From: Chondrilla cf. caribensis
Taxonomy: Eukaryota > Porifera > Demospongiae > Chondrillida > Chondrillidae
Assembly: GCA_964020155.1 (NCBI GenBank)
Contig: OZ026568.1
Location: forward strand, 1,558,040 to 1,622,039
Direction: 5' to 3'
DNA: 64,000 nucleotides
This document shows positions 1 through 10,400 of the stretch, piece after piece (positions within the stretch are counted from its first letter, which is position 1; the number at the start of each line of letters is the position of its first letter). Under the pieces are notes generated by a model that saw only the letters and a list, made by a program, of their open reading frames with translations, did no database searches and was not told where the DNA came from. A program made the translations under genes and the position numbers.

Positions 1-170
1 ATGGTTTTTGCACTAACTATTTTCATGATCTGGGTGCCTAGTATAGTAGCATCACACCTGAAGGTTTCCTCAGGGATATGTATGATCATGACCATTCTGT
101 GTTTACTGCTAGTAGGAACAAGTACATACAGTAGAAAAGTTTCTTTTCATTTGAGTCTTTTGTGCTACAG
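1..170 (+). other. Intron of gene 1, truncated by the window edge
   Basis: No coding exon is visible here. The stretch from about 31 to 120 closely resembles 14741-14830, the intron just before the fourth FN3 exon of gene 2. It is therefore the equivalent intron of the neighbouring paralogue, and the Ig and first FN3 exons of gene 1 must lie upstream of the window. Confidence 0.7.
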
Positions 171-2556
171 CTCCAGTCTTTGGTACACCCTCAACAAACT
201 CCACATCTGTTCAGTTGACCTGGAGTGCAGTAACCCGTGGATCAGTCCAGTCTTACAGGCTAACCATCACTGGGGGAGGAACACAGCAAACAGCTACTGT
301 GCTTGTCCCTGATGGAGATCATGTGTTCAGTGGTCTCACACCATTCACTGAGTACACTGTAACCATAGCAGCAGTGGACACCATGAATAGAGAGGGGGTG
401 ACGTCTACCAGGACAGTGACTACAGCCAAGTCAGGTATGAATTAATAAAGAGTATGTGTAGTTTTGCCAATAAATGTCACTCTCATCAATCCTGTACTGC
501 ACAGTACAACTTACCACCCTCACTTATTGTGGTCACTGGGTCCAGTTGAGTTAATGAATGTGTAATACTGTATGTACGTATAAGCAGATATAAGCAGGTA
601 TGGTGTAATCATGGAATCATTGATTGCCTAGTTTCTCTCCAGACTATCCCACAATGATGTAAACGTTAGTACATGGCTTGGTTCATATCTCTGTAACCAC
701 CAGCCAAAGTGTCTTGAGTGTGCATCTGTGCTGTCACTGTTGATGAAACATCTTGTGATTGATGTGCACTTGTGTGTGGTATTGTTTTTAAAGTCTGATG
801 AGTGTCTGGCCCATCTCAGAGTGTTTTGTTTGATCAGATCTAGGACCAGTAGCTGTTGTCAACACACCACAAGCTGTGACCAGTACAAGTGTAATGGTTT
901 CATGGTCACCAGCTGACAATCCTACAGTCACAGGATATCAACTAACTGTAGTGATCCTAGGAGCCACTGACAATACTACCCACTCTGTTGTCGTTGTTGG
1001 TGGAACATCTACCACAACTACCACCTTAACTTCTTTAGGTAAGTGACAGTATATTATATTAGTCAAACCACGTCTATAGTGTGTTGATTCCATGTTTCAT
1101 TGCATGTACCAATTTATTAACCAAAGTGTTTGTAATTGATTGCATAACTTTGAATGTTTTCAATACCTAGTGTAGGTAGCTCTCCTATGAAAGTTTACAA
1201 CTAAACTATGTTGATATTTCTGACTCAATAGCTTTGCACCCCATGCAATTGTGATTATTATTTAAATGCCAAGTGTACCATAAATTTGCAAATGGTCATG
1301 CAAGGCTTCGTGTGTTTTACGTATTTTAAAATTTATATGTACGCGGTATCTGCTTAATTCAAGTGTGAGCGAGGTGCATGATTCCGTTGTATTCATGGCT
1401 TCCTTTTGTAAGGGGAGTCAAGGTTGTCTATGTTCTTAAACACATTTATAATATGCTATTATTATCTCATGGTTGTTAGTTCCTGGTGTACCATACTTTG
1501 TGGAGGTACGGGTGGTCACAAGTATGAGTGAACTGGGACTTCCCAGAGCATCCAGTGTGTTCTTCTCACAGGAAACAGGTCAGGAGTTATCTGTTCTCAT
1601 GAAATACCTTGTAATCCATTGTAGTCCACTGTCACTCAATTGTCATAAATTGAATATTCTGCCACACAGATGCTGACCCAGATGTACAGGTGACTGATTT
1701 AAATTATGATATGGACAGCAATAGGTTGTCATGGACACCCATAACTCTATTTGAAGCCCGCCACTTCTTCAACTACTCCATCATTGCTACCCCTAGCAGC
1801 AGCCATATTCAGAAGAGACAGAATTCATCTGCAATGTTTGTCCCGTACTCAAAATGCGGTGATTTTTGCTATGTTCAACTGACTTTGTCTCCCAACACCA
1901 ACTATTTAGTGACAGTGGCAATCACCAGGAGCACAAATGTTGGAATCCCTGGTAATGACCACCTCATGTCATGTGACATTGTTTAATTATGCTTCTATTT
2001 TTATTATTGTTATGCTCTTTTATAGTTGCTGTAATAACGAACTTTGGACCTACAACTCCAAATAGTAATGTTAGTATGTGGCATATGTTGCACCAACGAA
2101 GGCACTCCACTATAGTTTGAACATATGTAACATGTAATGAAGTATGCACATGTATTTGTATGCAATTTGTAGAAGCCCTTGTGCACACATCACCATACAG
2201 ATGTACGAGCCACATATGCATGTACACTCAACACATTTGAACATGACTATTTCACGCAATCAATATTACACAAATCCTATACAATAATCATACATAAAAT
2301 TGTGTTATTTCCACAGACTGAGTGCTCATGTGTGCTAACTGGTGTCATCAGTGGAATAGTGACTGGAGTTGTAGTGGCTGTACTCACTGGTTCTGTGATG
2401 GCCATTTTGATGTATGTCATAGTCAAGCGTGTTAGGACTTCTACCACTAAGACTCAGGGGGAAGTGGTCTATGAAGACCCAACATGCACCAAAGGAGAAG
2501 TAGAGAATATTGAGTTGTCATCGAATCCTACTTATGTATCTACGGATACCAAGTAA
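171..2556 (+). CDS. Gene 1: single-pass FN3 cell-surface receptor, 3' part only
   Basis: Six exons can be joined in frame: 171-434, 838-1038, 1480-1578, 1670-1951, 2026-2069 and 2317-2556 (stop TAA). The first is an FN3 domain with its core Trp (LTWSAV) and late Tyr (TEYTVTIAAVD). Exons two and three together form another FN3 domain. Exon four is an FN3-like domain with paired Cys (SKCGDFCYV). A short linker leads to the last exon, which carries a hydrophobic membrane span, a basic stop-transfer VKRVR and a 43-residue tail with VVYEDP and NPTY. The order and phases match gene 2 exon by exon, so the missing 5' part probably encodes two Ig and three FN3 domains. Compared with gene 2, the exon at 838 is 9 nt shorter. 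The donor after 2069 (GTTAGT) is weak and was chosen because it keeps phase 0 into the TM exon in both paralogues. The ligand is unknown. Confidence 0.8.
2317..2556 (+). CDS. Gene 1 terminal exon: TM span and tyrosine tail
   Basis: The exon starts after a CCACAG acceptor, encodes TECSCVLTGVISG, a Gly/Val-rich membrane helix, VKRVR, and a tail with one YEDP and one NPTY site, then stops. NPxY is a known PTB-domain and endocytic motif, and phosphorylated YEDP could recruit SH2 proteins. Both roles are inferred from motif alone. The exon is nearly identical to 18032-18271. Confidence 0.8.
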   Translation, partial: TECSCVLTGVISGIVTGVVVAVLTGSVMAILMYVIVKRVRTSTTKTQGEVVYEDPTCTKGEVENIELSSNPTYVSTDTK

Positions 2557-2577
2557 TTTGTATAAACTTGAAGCTGG

Positions 2578-2583
2578 AATAAA
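2578..2583 (+). terminator. Polyadenylation signal AATAAA of gene 1
   Basis: A canonical AATAAA lies about 22 nt after the stop codon. The same position in the tail copy at 20439-20448 holds two overlapping AATAAA motifs, but it is mutated after gene 2. Confidence 0.6.
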
Positions 2584-2883
2584 ATATAAATTAGAAATTT
2601 TGAGTCTTTTAAATAGGTAGTAGTTATTTTATTCCTTATTTCTTATAGCTATTCTGCTATAGTAATTCAGACTCTGTATTATTAATTTTTGTATGGTTTG
2701 TATGAATAATATTATCACTCTACGTTTAATTATTGATATCTTAGAATGGTAATGAAATAATATAATATAATGTATTATTTCATTATATTTATTAGGATCA
2801 TTACTGCTGTATATTCTAATTACACACATATATTTATATATATATATATTATATACATAATTAATACGGCATTTTATGTACTT

Positions 2884-3150
2884 GGTCATAGTACACTAGC
2901 TCCACTCCACACTATTGCATCTCAGCTAGCACTATGGCATCATCAGTGCAATGGTGAATGCCATCATAGTAGCTGGGTCCACATGTTCTTTGATGTCCAT
3001 TTGATGTTTTCTATAGCAAGACATGTACTTGGACCCAAAGCTGCTAACACCAAGGATGCAGAGTGAGTGGTCCATGAAGAGCCATCAACATATGTCAGGA
3101 CAGATATACTGAATATTGAGCTGTCTGGATTCAGGTTCAGCTTATGAAGT
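2884..3150 (+). pseudogene. Decayed extra copy of the TM/tail exon
   Basis: The stretch keeps traces of the membrane exon (CATCATCAGTGCAATGGTGA, corresponding to GIISAIV) and of the tail (GGTCCATGAAGAGCCA, AATATTGAGCTGTC, corresponding to VYEEP and NIEL), but has stops and no intact frame. Equivalent decayed copies sit at 18583-18850 and 20765-20990. Confidence 0.55.
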
Positions 3151-3389
3151 GAATATGAAGTGATTAGTACTTAATGAGAAAGATCCAACAACTGTACAAT
3201 AATCTGATTTCTTACATTCCTCTATATAACATGCATCTGCTCTGTATCATGATGGTAATTCAGATAATTGAATGTATAAGTGACACGACAGACCATTGAA
3301 AATATGGAAAAGTGAATATGTATTGGCAAACCACACTGGTATCAAAATTAATAGAAAACGGTTCCATCAACCATCCTGGGCATTATCAA

Positions 3390-3465
3390 CATGGCTTAGT
3401 CAAGCATGTTAGGATTTCTACCTCTAAGACTCTGAATCCTCAGGAAGAGGTCTATGAACAGTATA
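3390..3465 (+). pseudogene. Second decayed tail-exon fragment
   Basis: Words such as GTCAAGCATGTTAGGATTTC, ACTCTGAATCCTCAGGAAGA and GGTCTATGAA match the VKRVRTSTTKTQEEVVYE part of the tail exon with small insertions and substitutions. It is short and non-coding. Confidence 0.5.
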
Positions 3466-4932
3466 ATTTGAATTATTGAGTTTGGTAGTATTAGTTATTT
3501 ACTACTTATTTCTTGTTAAAATAATTCAGACTGAGTATAAATTTGTTTGTATGAATATTACTTCATATTTTAATTGATATCTTAGAATGAAAAGGAAATA
3601 TTTATTATTAATCGGTATTATTATTTTTATTAGGAACTGTATATGTATATATAATAATTATACTGCCATACTTACTATTGATCGTGATGACAGGGACAAT
3701 TGCAATTAAAAGATCGAAGGCAGTCTACTTCTCTTAACCTGTATCTAAGATGTAATTTAGTTTGCTTTACTTAAAGGTACGTTTTTGTTTCCAATCCTAT
3801 TCCTTGCACCACCTGTTGAATATTAAGTGACCTAGATCTATGTCACTTGATATTCAATGCCACTGCAACAGATATCTAGATTGCAAGTGTCCACAAAATC
3901 GGTCCTAACACTACATGTATCACATACGTATGAAGCTACCTACAACAATGAAACGAGAATCAGTAAGTGTTTTAGACCATGTAAACAGCAGGTTTAAAAC
4001 GCAAAGTCAATATAAACTTATTCCATTTTATGTATCTTAAAATAAAATGCATAGTTAAGAAATTACAAATCTAAGACAAAAAGACTAATAATAATAGGTT
4101 TGAATGTAAGTATATACCAGCCCAACACATCAGTGAATATGTAGTAATACATGTCTCTTGTGTGGTGTGATCATGATAGGTATTTCAATCATAGTACTAG
4201 ATACACGCATTTTACATATTATATTAAATATAATATTAGTGTGTGCATATTCTGAAATGGTCATTATTTTTAAAAGTATAGGAGAAAAAGCGCCAAGTAC
4301 CTTCTTGCATTGCTCATGCAAGGGAAAAAGGGCAGTATCAACCTCAACAATATTTCAGTCAGACCTAGCTGCGGATATGAACTAATAATTTATGAAGCAA
4401 TTTCCATCTCCATGCATGCTTTGTAACCCCATTTATTCAAGATGATGCTATGGGATCAAATTCTGGTCCAAGCACCATACTCAATGTATGGGAGAGGATA
4501 TATAGGAGGAAGAAAACACTAACCACTGTCTTGCATAGCTAATAGGAGAGGGGGTGTGTTGACCTGATATTCTAACTGAACCTAATTGTGGATGTAATAT
4601 AACTCATTAAGCAATTTTAATCTCCGTACATGACCCATAACTCTATTGATAGTCCAAGGTTCTCAAAACACCTTGGGAGGCTGCATGTACTTGTTAGTGT
4701 CTATGGTTCTAAAGGGCCAAATTCTGATCATATTACCACAGACACAAACAAGTACACATGGCCAAAAATGCATTTAAACGTTACTACATGTAGATACAAT
4801 ATTAACACCGGGTATTTTTACCTATAATCTATATTAGCATTGTTACACGTGGGATACATCTCAAGACTAAAATGTCGCCCAAAGGGGAAGGTTTGCTTCA
4901 GTGGTTGTTCTTCTTCGTTCAATGTGACAGTG

Positions 4933-5696
4933 ATGAAGTGTCTACTGAAACTTGCATTGACTATAGTTTTATTTGCAGTGGTATTCACCCTCACTGGTGA
5001 GTCCATTGCGTCTATTTTGTCCCATAACAGTGCATTTAGTGCGAACACTCCTTCAAAGGTTCAGCAATACAATTGTTCTAATTTGTGAGTATTGGACAGC
5101 TCCATTATCAGAAGATACTATATACTGTCTATTCTAATTGTTATTACGCACGTACATATGCTGTACTGGTGTGACTGTGGAACTTCCTAACCAAGAAGTG
5201 ACGAAACTAGTTGCGATCTTGTGTTTTGTGTTTACTTGTCTACATTTGGTGTGTCATATAACTTGATATAACCTACACAGCTCGCCTTACCTCAGTTGGA
5301 AATGTATTAATTTAACCTATCGAACGATAAATTTGGGTGACTTGGCACTACTGGCACTGAGCTATAGATCCAAGAATGCTTGACAACGTTATCTTCTTGG
5401 ATTGCATGGTTGGTCTATGTATATATGTATATTCAAGACAATGACTACTGTAGCTAACAACAAACATGTCTAAAGGTGTCTTTTCCTAATTATCCAGCAT
5501 TCCAATAATTGCTCCCATCTATATAAGGTCCTTTGGCTATTTATTTTATGTTCTGACCTTGAATTTTAGTTTCATTTTCATTGTCAGTACTTAACACAGC
5601 TTGTTCATTGTGCTGTGTGTCACACTGGTGGTCATCCCATTATTCATTGAGCTCTCACTGTCTCTGTAGGTCTCTCAGTACTGGGTCAGCAGGAAG
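4933..5696 (+). CDS. Upstream signal-peptide plus microexon cassette (cassette A)
   Basis: Exon 4933-4996 begins with ATG and encodes MKCLLKLALTIVLFAVVFTLT, a signal peptide with a Lys-containing n-region and hydrophobic core, then a strong ACTG|GTGAGT donor in phase 1. Exon 5670-5696 is a 27-nt phase 1-1 microexon (LSVLGQQE) flanked by GTAG and GTGAGC. It duplicates cassette B (6677-7433), the predicted start of gene 2. It may be an alternative first exon pair for gene 2 or the remnant 5' end of a deleted receptor. No frame damage is visible, so it could be used. The 3' half of the intron (5100-5660) is conserved between the cassettes. Confidence 0.6.
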
Positions 5697-6676
5697 GTGA
5701 GCTGAGCTGGATGGAATTGTGTTAAAAACAGAGCGGAATGTGTCTATTGCATGTTATTTGTAGTGAGACAACATCATGCAAACAACTAATCAACACTGTA
5801 GTAGTGAATTATGAGAGTATAGTCCAATCCAATAACTTGTAGTATCAATCTATTATCAGTAGTCACCAAGTCATGATGAATTCATAAGGAAAGTATCCAT
5901 TGTTGTGTATCCCTTTTAGTTTCATAGCAATGTATATACCATGCAGGCATATTATGGATGACATGGCGTATTGTGAGATGCCTGAGTAATTATATTGGAG
6001 TTAATCACCTTAATCACTCAGTATGTACTCACTCAATTACTACTCTCATCATATCACTGTATTAATTTCACTAACTCACTGTTCTCAATAAATTTATTCC
6101 TATGTACTATATTTGGTCAATAGCTTTGTTCAGTATATTTTATATGTATTCAGTTTACTACTATACTCTGTAACAATGCAGTCAACTTACAGGTGTAAAT
6201 TTTTTGGGTATACCCAAAGCTATGGAAATATTCTCACAACGGTATATTGCTTCAATTTCAATGTTATCATCATTTGTGCATGTGTTTTGAGAAAATTTTC
6301 ATCAAAAAGGCACTCAATTTACAAAAACGTTCAAACAGCTGCAGTAAACATCTTCAACAGTTTGACATACAGACTTGAGAGAATACAAGTCATGCAATTT
6401 AGCAATGACATTCATGTTTCCGACATTGGTTGTGAGAAATATGAATCTTTTTTCTCATGTTTTACACAAACAGTACACACATGCAACCTCCTGAGAATGT
6501 GTTTTAACGTTACTACAAGTGGGTGCTATATTGACACCGGATATTTTGACCCGGAGTCCTTGTTAGCATGGTTATATACACGCAGGATACGTCTCACGAC
6601 TATGAATATAGTTAAAACGTCACCCAGAGGGAAGGCTTGCTTCGGTGGTGGTTCTTCTTCGTTCGATGTTACAGTG
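5697..6676 (+). repeat. Spacer between cassettes A and B
   Basis: This contains no coding exon. It holds sequence repeated after each microexon: AGTATCCATTGTTGTGTA, the ATGCAGGCATATTATGG region and CTCAGTATGTACTCA, copied at about 7620-7760, 41880-42020 and 43790-43930. The final 200 nt form the probable 5' UTR of cassette B. Confidence 0.6.
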
Positions 6677-7433
6677 ATGAAGCGTCTACTGAAACTTGAA
6701 TTGACTCTAGCTTTATTTGTGGTGGTATTCACCTTCACTGGTGAGTCAATTACGTCTAGTCTGTCCCAAAACAGTGCATTTAGTGCGAACATTCCGGCTT
6801 CAAAGGTTCAGTGATACAATCGTTTCGATTTGTCAGCATTGAACAGCTTCGTTATCAGGAGATACTGTCATACTGTGTATTCTGATTGTTTTTATGTACA
6901 TACACATATAATGCTGTTATATATAGCGTGTGGAACTTCTTAACCAAGAAGTGACGAGATTTGCCGCGATCTCGTGTTTTGTGTGTACTTGTCTTTCGTT
7001 CAGTGTGTCATATATAGGCCTATGACCTACACAGCTCGCCCTACCCCAGTTGAAAATGTATTAATTTTCCTAATCAAACGATAAATTTGGGTGACTTGGC
7101 ACTACGGGCACTGGGCTACCGATCCAAGTTTATGACATCGTTATCTCCTTGGATTGCATGGTTGGTCAATATATCTTCAAGACAGTGACTGCAGTAGCTA
7201 ACAACAAACAAGTCTAAAGGTGCCCGTTTCTATAATCCAGCATTCCTATTGCTTCCATCTATCCTTAGGCTATTTATTTTATGTATTGGCTGTGGATTTT
7301 ATAGTTCATATTCATCGACAGCCCTCAACATTGAATTTGTCTATTGTGTTGTGTCTGTCACACTGGTGGTTATCCCATATTCATTGACCTCTCAATGTCT
7401 CTGCAGGTCTCTCAGTACTGGGTCAGCAGGAAG
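6677..7433 (+). CDS. Gene 2 signal-peptide exon and 27-nt microexon (cassette B)
   Basis: Exon 6677-6740 encodes MKRLLKLELTLALFVVVFTFT ending in a phase 1 GTGAGT donor. Exon 7407-7433 encodes the nine-residue linker GLSVLGQQE after a CTGCAG acceptor. Joined to the Ig exon at 9489 they read into VVIDSYPPVTTVEQGESIVL without a frame break. The Lys-rich start and Leu/Val/Phe core are typical of a secretory signal. Confidence 0.75.
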
Positions 7434-10400
7434 GTGAGCTGAACTGAATGGAATTGTGGTGAAAACAGCAGAATATGTCTTATTCAGTTGTAGTGAGACT
7501 ATATCAAACAACTAATTAATATTGTAGCTGTGAACTATGAGGGTAGTCCAATCCAATAAATTGTAGGATCAACCTATTATACCTGAATCAGAAGTCACCC
7601 AGTCATGATGAATTCATGAGGAAAGTATCCATTGTTGTGTACCCCTTTTTGTTCTATAGCAATGTATGTACGTATCATGCAGGCATATTATGGATGACAT
7701 GATGTATTGTGAGATGCCTGGGTAAATGGAAGTTAATGACCTTGATCACTCAGTATGTACTCAGTGTATTACTGTATTAATTCAGTTAATCAAACAACTA
7801 ATTAACACTGTAGCCCTCAATAAATTTATTTCAGCAATATTATGTCAATTGCTGCATGTGCTGTGTATAATACTGCATATCTGTATTCGATATACTACTA
7901 TACTCTGTAATAATGCAGTGAACTTACAGGTATGAAATTTTAGGGTTTACCCAAACCTATGAAATTATTTTTGCAGGCCTGGGGGCATATCACTTCAGTT
8001 CAATGTTAGCATCATTGTGCATGTGTTCTAAGAAAAAATCTTCGGAAGATTTTTTCTTAAAACACATGCACAATGATGCTAACATTGAATATTAACTCGA
8101 TTTACAAAATGCTCAAACAGCTGCAGTAAACAGCTTCAACACTTTGACGGACAGACTTTAGAGAAAAAAAACAATTGAGCAATGACATTTATGTTTCTCA
8201 CATTGTTTGTGAGAAACATGAATCTTGTTGATAATGATTTGTTTCATCCTCATTTTCCTTTTGTTTCCAGTCAGCTGGATCTCTGTCATCCTTTACATCT
8301 TAGGGCTAGCGATATCCTTTCCCTCCTTTTTACATGATATTGACGTGTACGAATTTCTTCACAATCAAGTGCACAATGTTGGCAACTCTCTCTCCCCTGA
8401 AGTTCTGTAACTCACTCAATATAGTTTAATTATACCCTTGATCTTGGGAAAGCTGGGGTAATTACGACTGTACGAGCAGTGGATTATTATCTACCAATTT
8501 TGACACCCTACGTAATAGTCGCTGCTTGGCCGTGAATTCTTTGCTTCTTCCCAAACAGGGCTAGGCTTGCCTCCGCATTTCCTTGAGAACATTAGAACAT
8601 TGCCCAGTGCTACTGATGAGGAGTAGTATTCTCCAAAAAGGCCTTATAGCACATTGGCAAAGAAATGACTATTACCGATTCAGGTCAAAAATCCTTTATC
8701 AACAATTATCATATCAGAGTCAAACTTATCCTCTCACTTCATTTCCCTTAATACCAGAAATTATTGATTTTGCCACTGTTTTTATCACATTGCTTTCGTA
8801 CAGTTAGCATGGAAAGTTTGCGTGAGCAACCTGAAAATTACACCTGTCATTTGATGCGCATATATCACTTTACTACTAGTGATGTAGTGTATAAAATGTC
8901 AAAAATGTCCACAGAGTGACAGATAACTGTACTTGACTTAGGATTGCAACATATGTGCTCCACGTATAGCCCAGGTTGTTGGAATTTCTATTGCAGATTA
9001 GCATTATAGTTGTAGGAGTGTATACAAGATGTGAACATGAGCAACGGCATGTACATACATACATACACACAGTAAGGTTTTTCCTGGAGGTGGATACTTG
9101 TATTGAAATACTTTGTATTTGTGTATGAGGTACATGTGTACAGTGACTGTTGCTAAGGCTCTCAACTACATAGAAATATTATAATATATATGTGCATATT
9201 GCATGAGTCATGGCAGCACATGTATATATATGTAGATAGGACCCCAAACCTGACTCAAATTGGTAAATTTCTGTGTTTCTGTGTGTGTTTCAGGATACTT
9301 TATCTTAACAATCTGTGAAATTCAATGTTTTTTGGGATGTTTCTTTCTATTCAGATCATCAAACATACATGTGTATGTACAAGACAAGTGTATGCCTTGA
9401 TGTACAGACATTGAATCTGAGTATAATATTCTGCATGCATGTATCAACTTCTTCAATTGCTTTTGTTCATCTTCTGCACTCTCTGTAGTTGTCATTGACT
9501 CTTATCCTCCTGTCACCACTGTTGAGCAAGGAGAGAGCATTGTACTGGTGTGTAGAGTAGTGGGTGTACTGCCATCAGTGACACTTTCCTACAGTTGGAC
9601 CTGTAATGGAGAGGCTTGTGAGGGTACTGAAGTGGTGTCTGGTAATAGACTGAGGATTGGTGTACTCAGTAGTGGTAACCATGGTGGGACGTTCAGATGT
9701 AATGTAACTGGAAGTGGAGTGTCAGTCAATGGAACATTCACTCTTACTGTGACTGGTGAGGATAATTGCTCAGTCTACCTTCAGGATATGTCACATGTGT
9801 GTTACTGCCATGGTTGCACCAATATGGTATTGGCTGTACGTAGCTTGTCAGTTAGCCACAGGGCCGTAGGAAGGGCAGCGGCCACAGCGGCCATGGCCGC
9901 TGCACTTTTTTGAAATACTTGAGATTTTTATCTTATTTTATTGAATATTTCATATTTCTTTGTTAAACTTGATTTCGTTCTGTGAATCAGTCAAAATAAG
10001 TCTATAAGCAATTTTAACACTTCGTTGAGTGAAAACGCCATTTTCTGATGACGACATCTGATATCATTCTTTATAAAATGGCAACTGCATAGGTGATCAG
10101 CTGTTAATTCGGAATCCTCGCCGATGATGTAGACGTTGACGCGTTTGTTCTAGAGAACAGACAACTTAAACTTTGTTAAAATAGCTTAGCCTAAACTTAG
10201 TTGAAATAGCTTAGCCTAATGAATTTGTAGCAATATCAGAACATAGGCTATCTTTTTTTGGCCATTTATAATTAGACATCATCCCCCAAGCTGTATATGT
10301 AGGGTGGATTTTTTGTTCACGTTCATTAAATTGAAGTGTTTACTTTTGCAATAATTGTGATCATCAATATCAAACATACTGTACATAATTCGTGACCGGA

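Larger units (their letters stand above)
2584..4700. repeat. Array-type 3' flank, duplicated intergenic segment
   Basis: No open gene is visible. Much of this stretch recurs after gene 2 (18272-20060), after the tail copy at 20259-20417 (to about 22500) and, in part, after gene 3 (40600-40950). Shared landmarks are the run around 2884-3150, the block around 3220-3380, and the stretch around 3900-4300 with AGCTACCTAC and ACCATGTGAACAGCAGG-like words. It is the 3' flank of an ancestral receptor unit that was tandemly copied. Confidence 0.65.

Noticed and set aside
6113..6814. A 233-codon open frame as a gene
   Set aside because: Only its part from 6677 to 6740 is conserved as an exon with a donor; the upstream part differs between cassettes and is interrupted by stops in the others.
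8225..8410. Hydrophobic 61-codon frame in gene 2 intron 2
   Set aside because: No counterpart elsewhere in the duplicated locus and no convincing splice sites; AT-rich DNA readily gives such frames.
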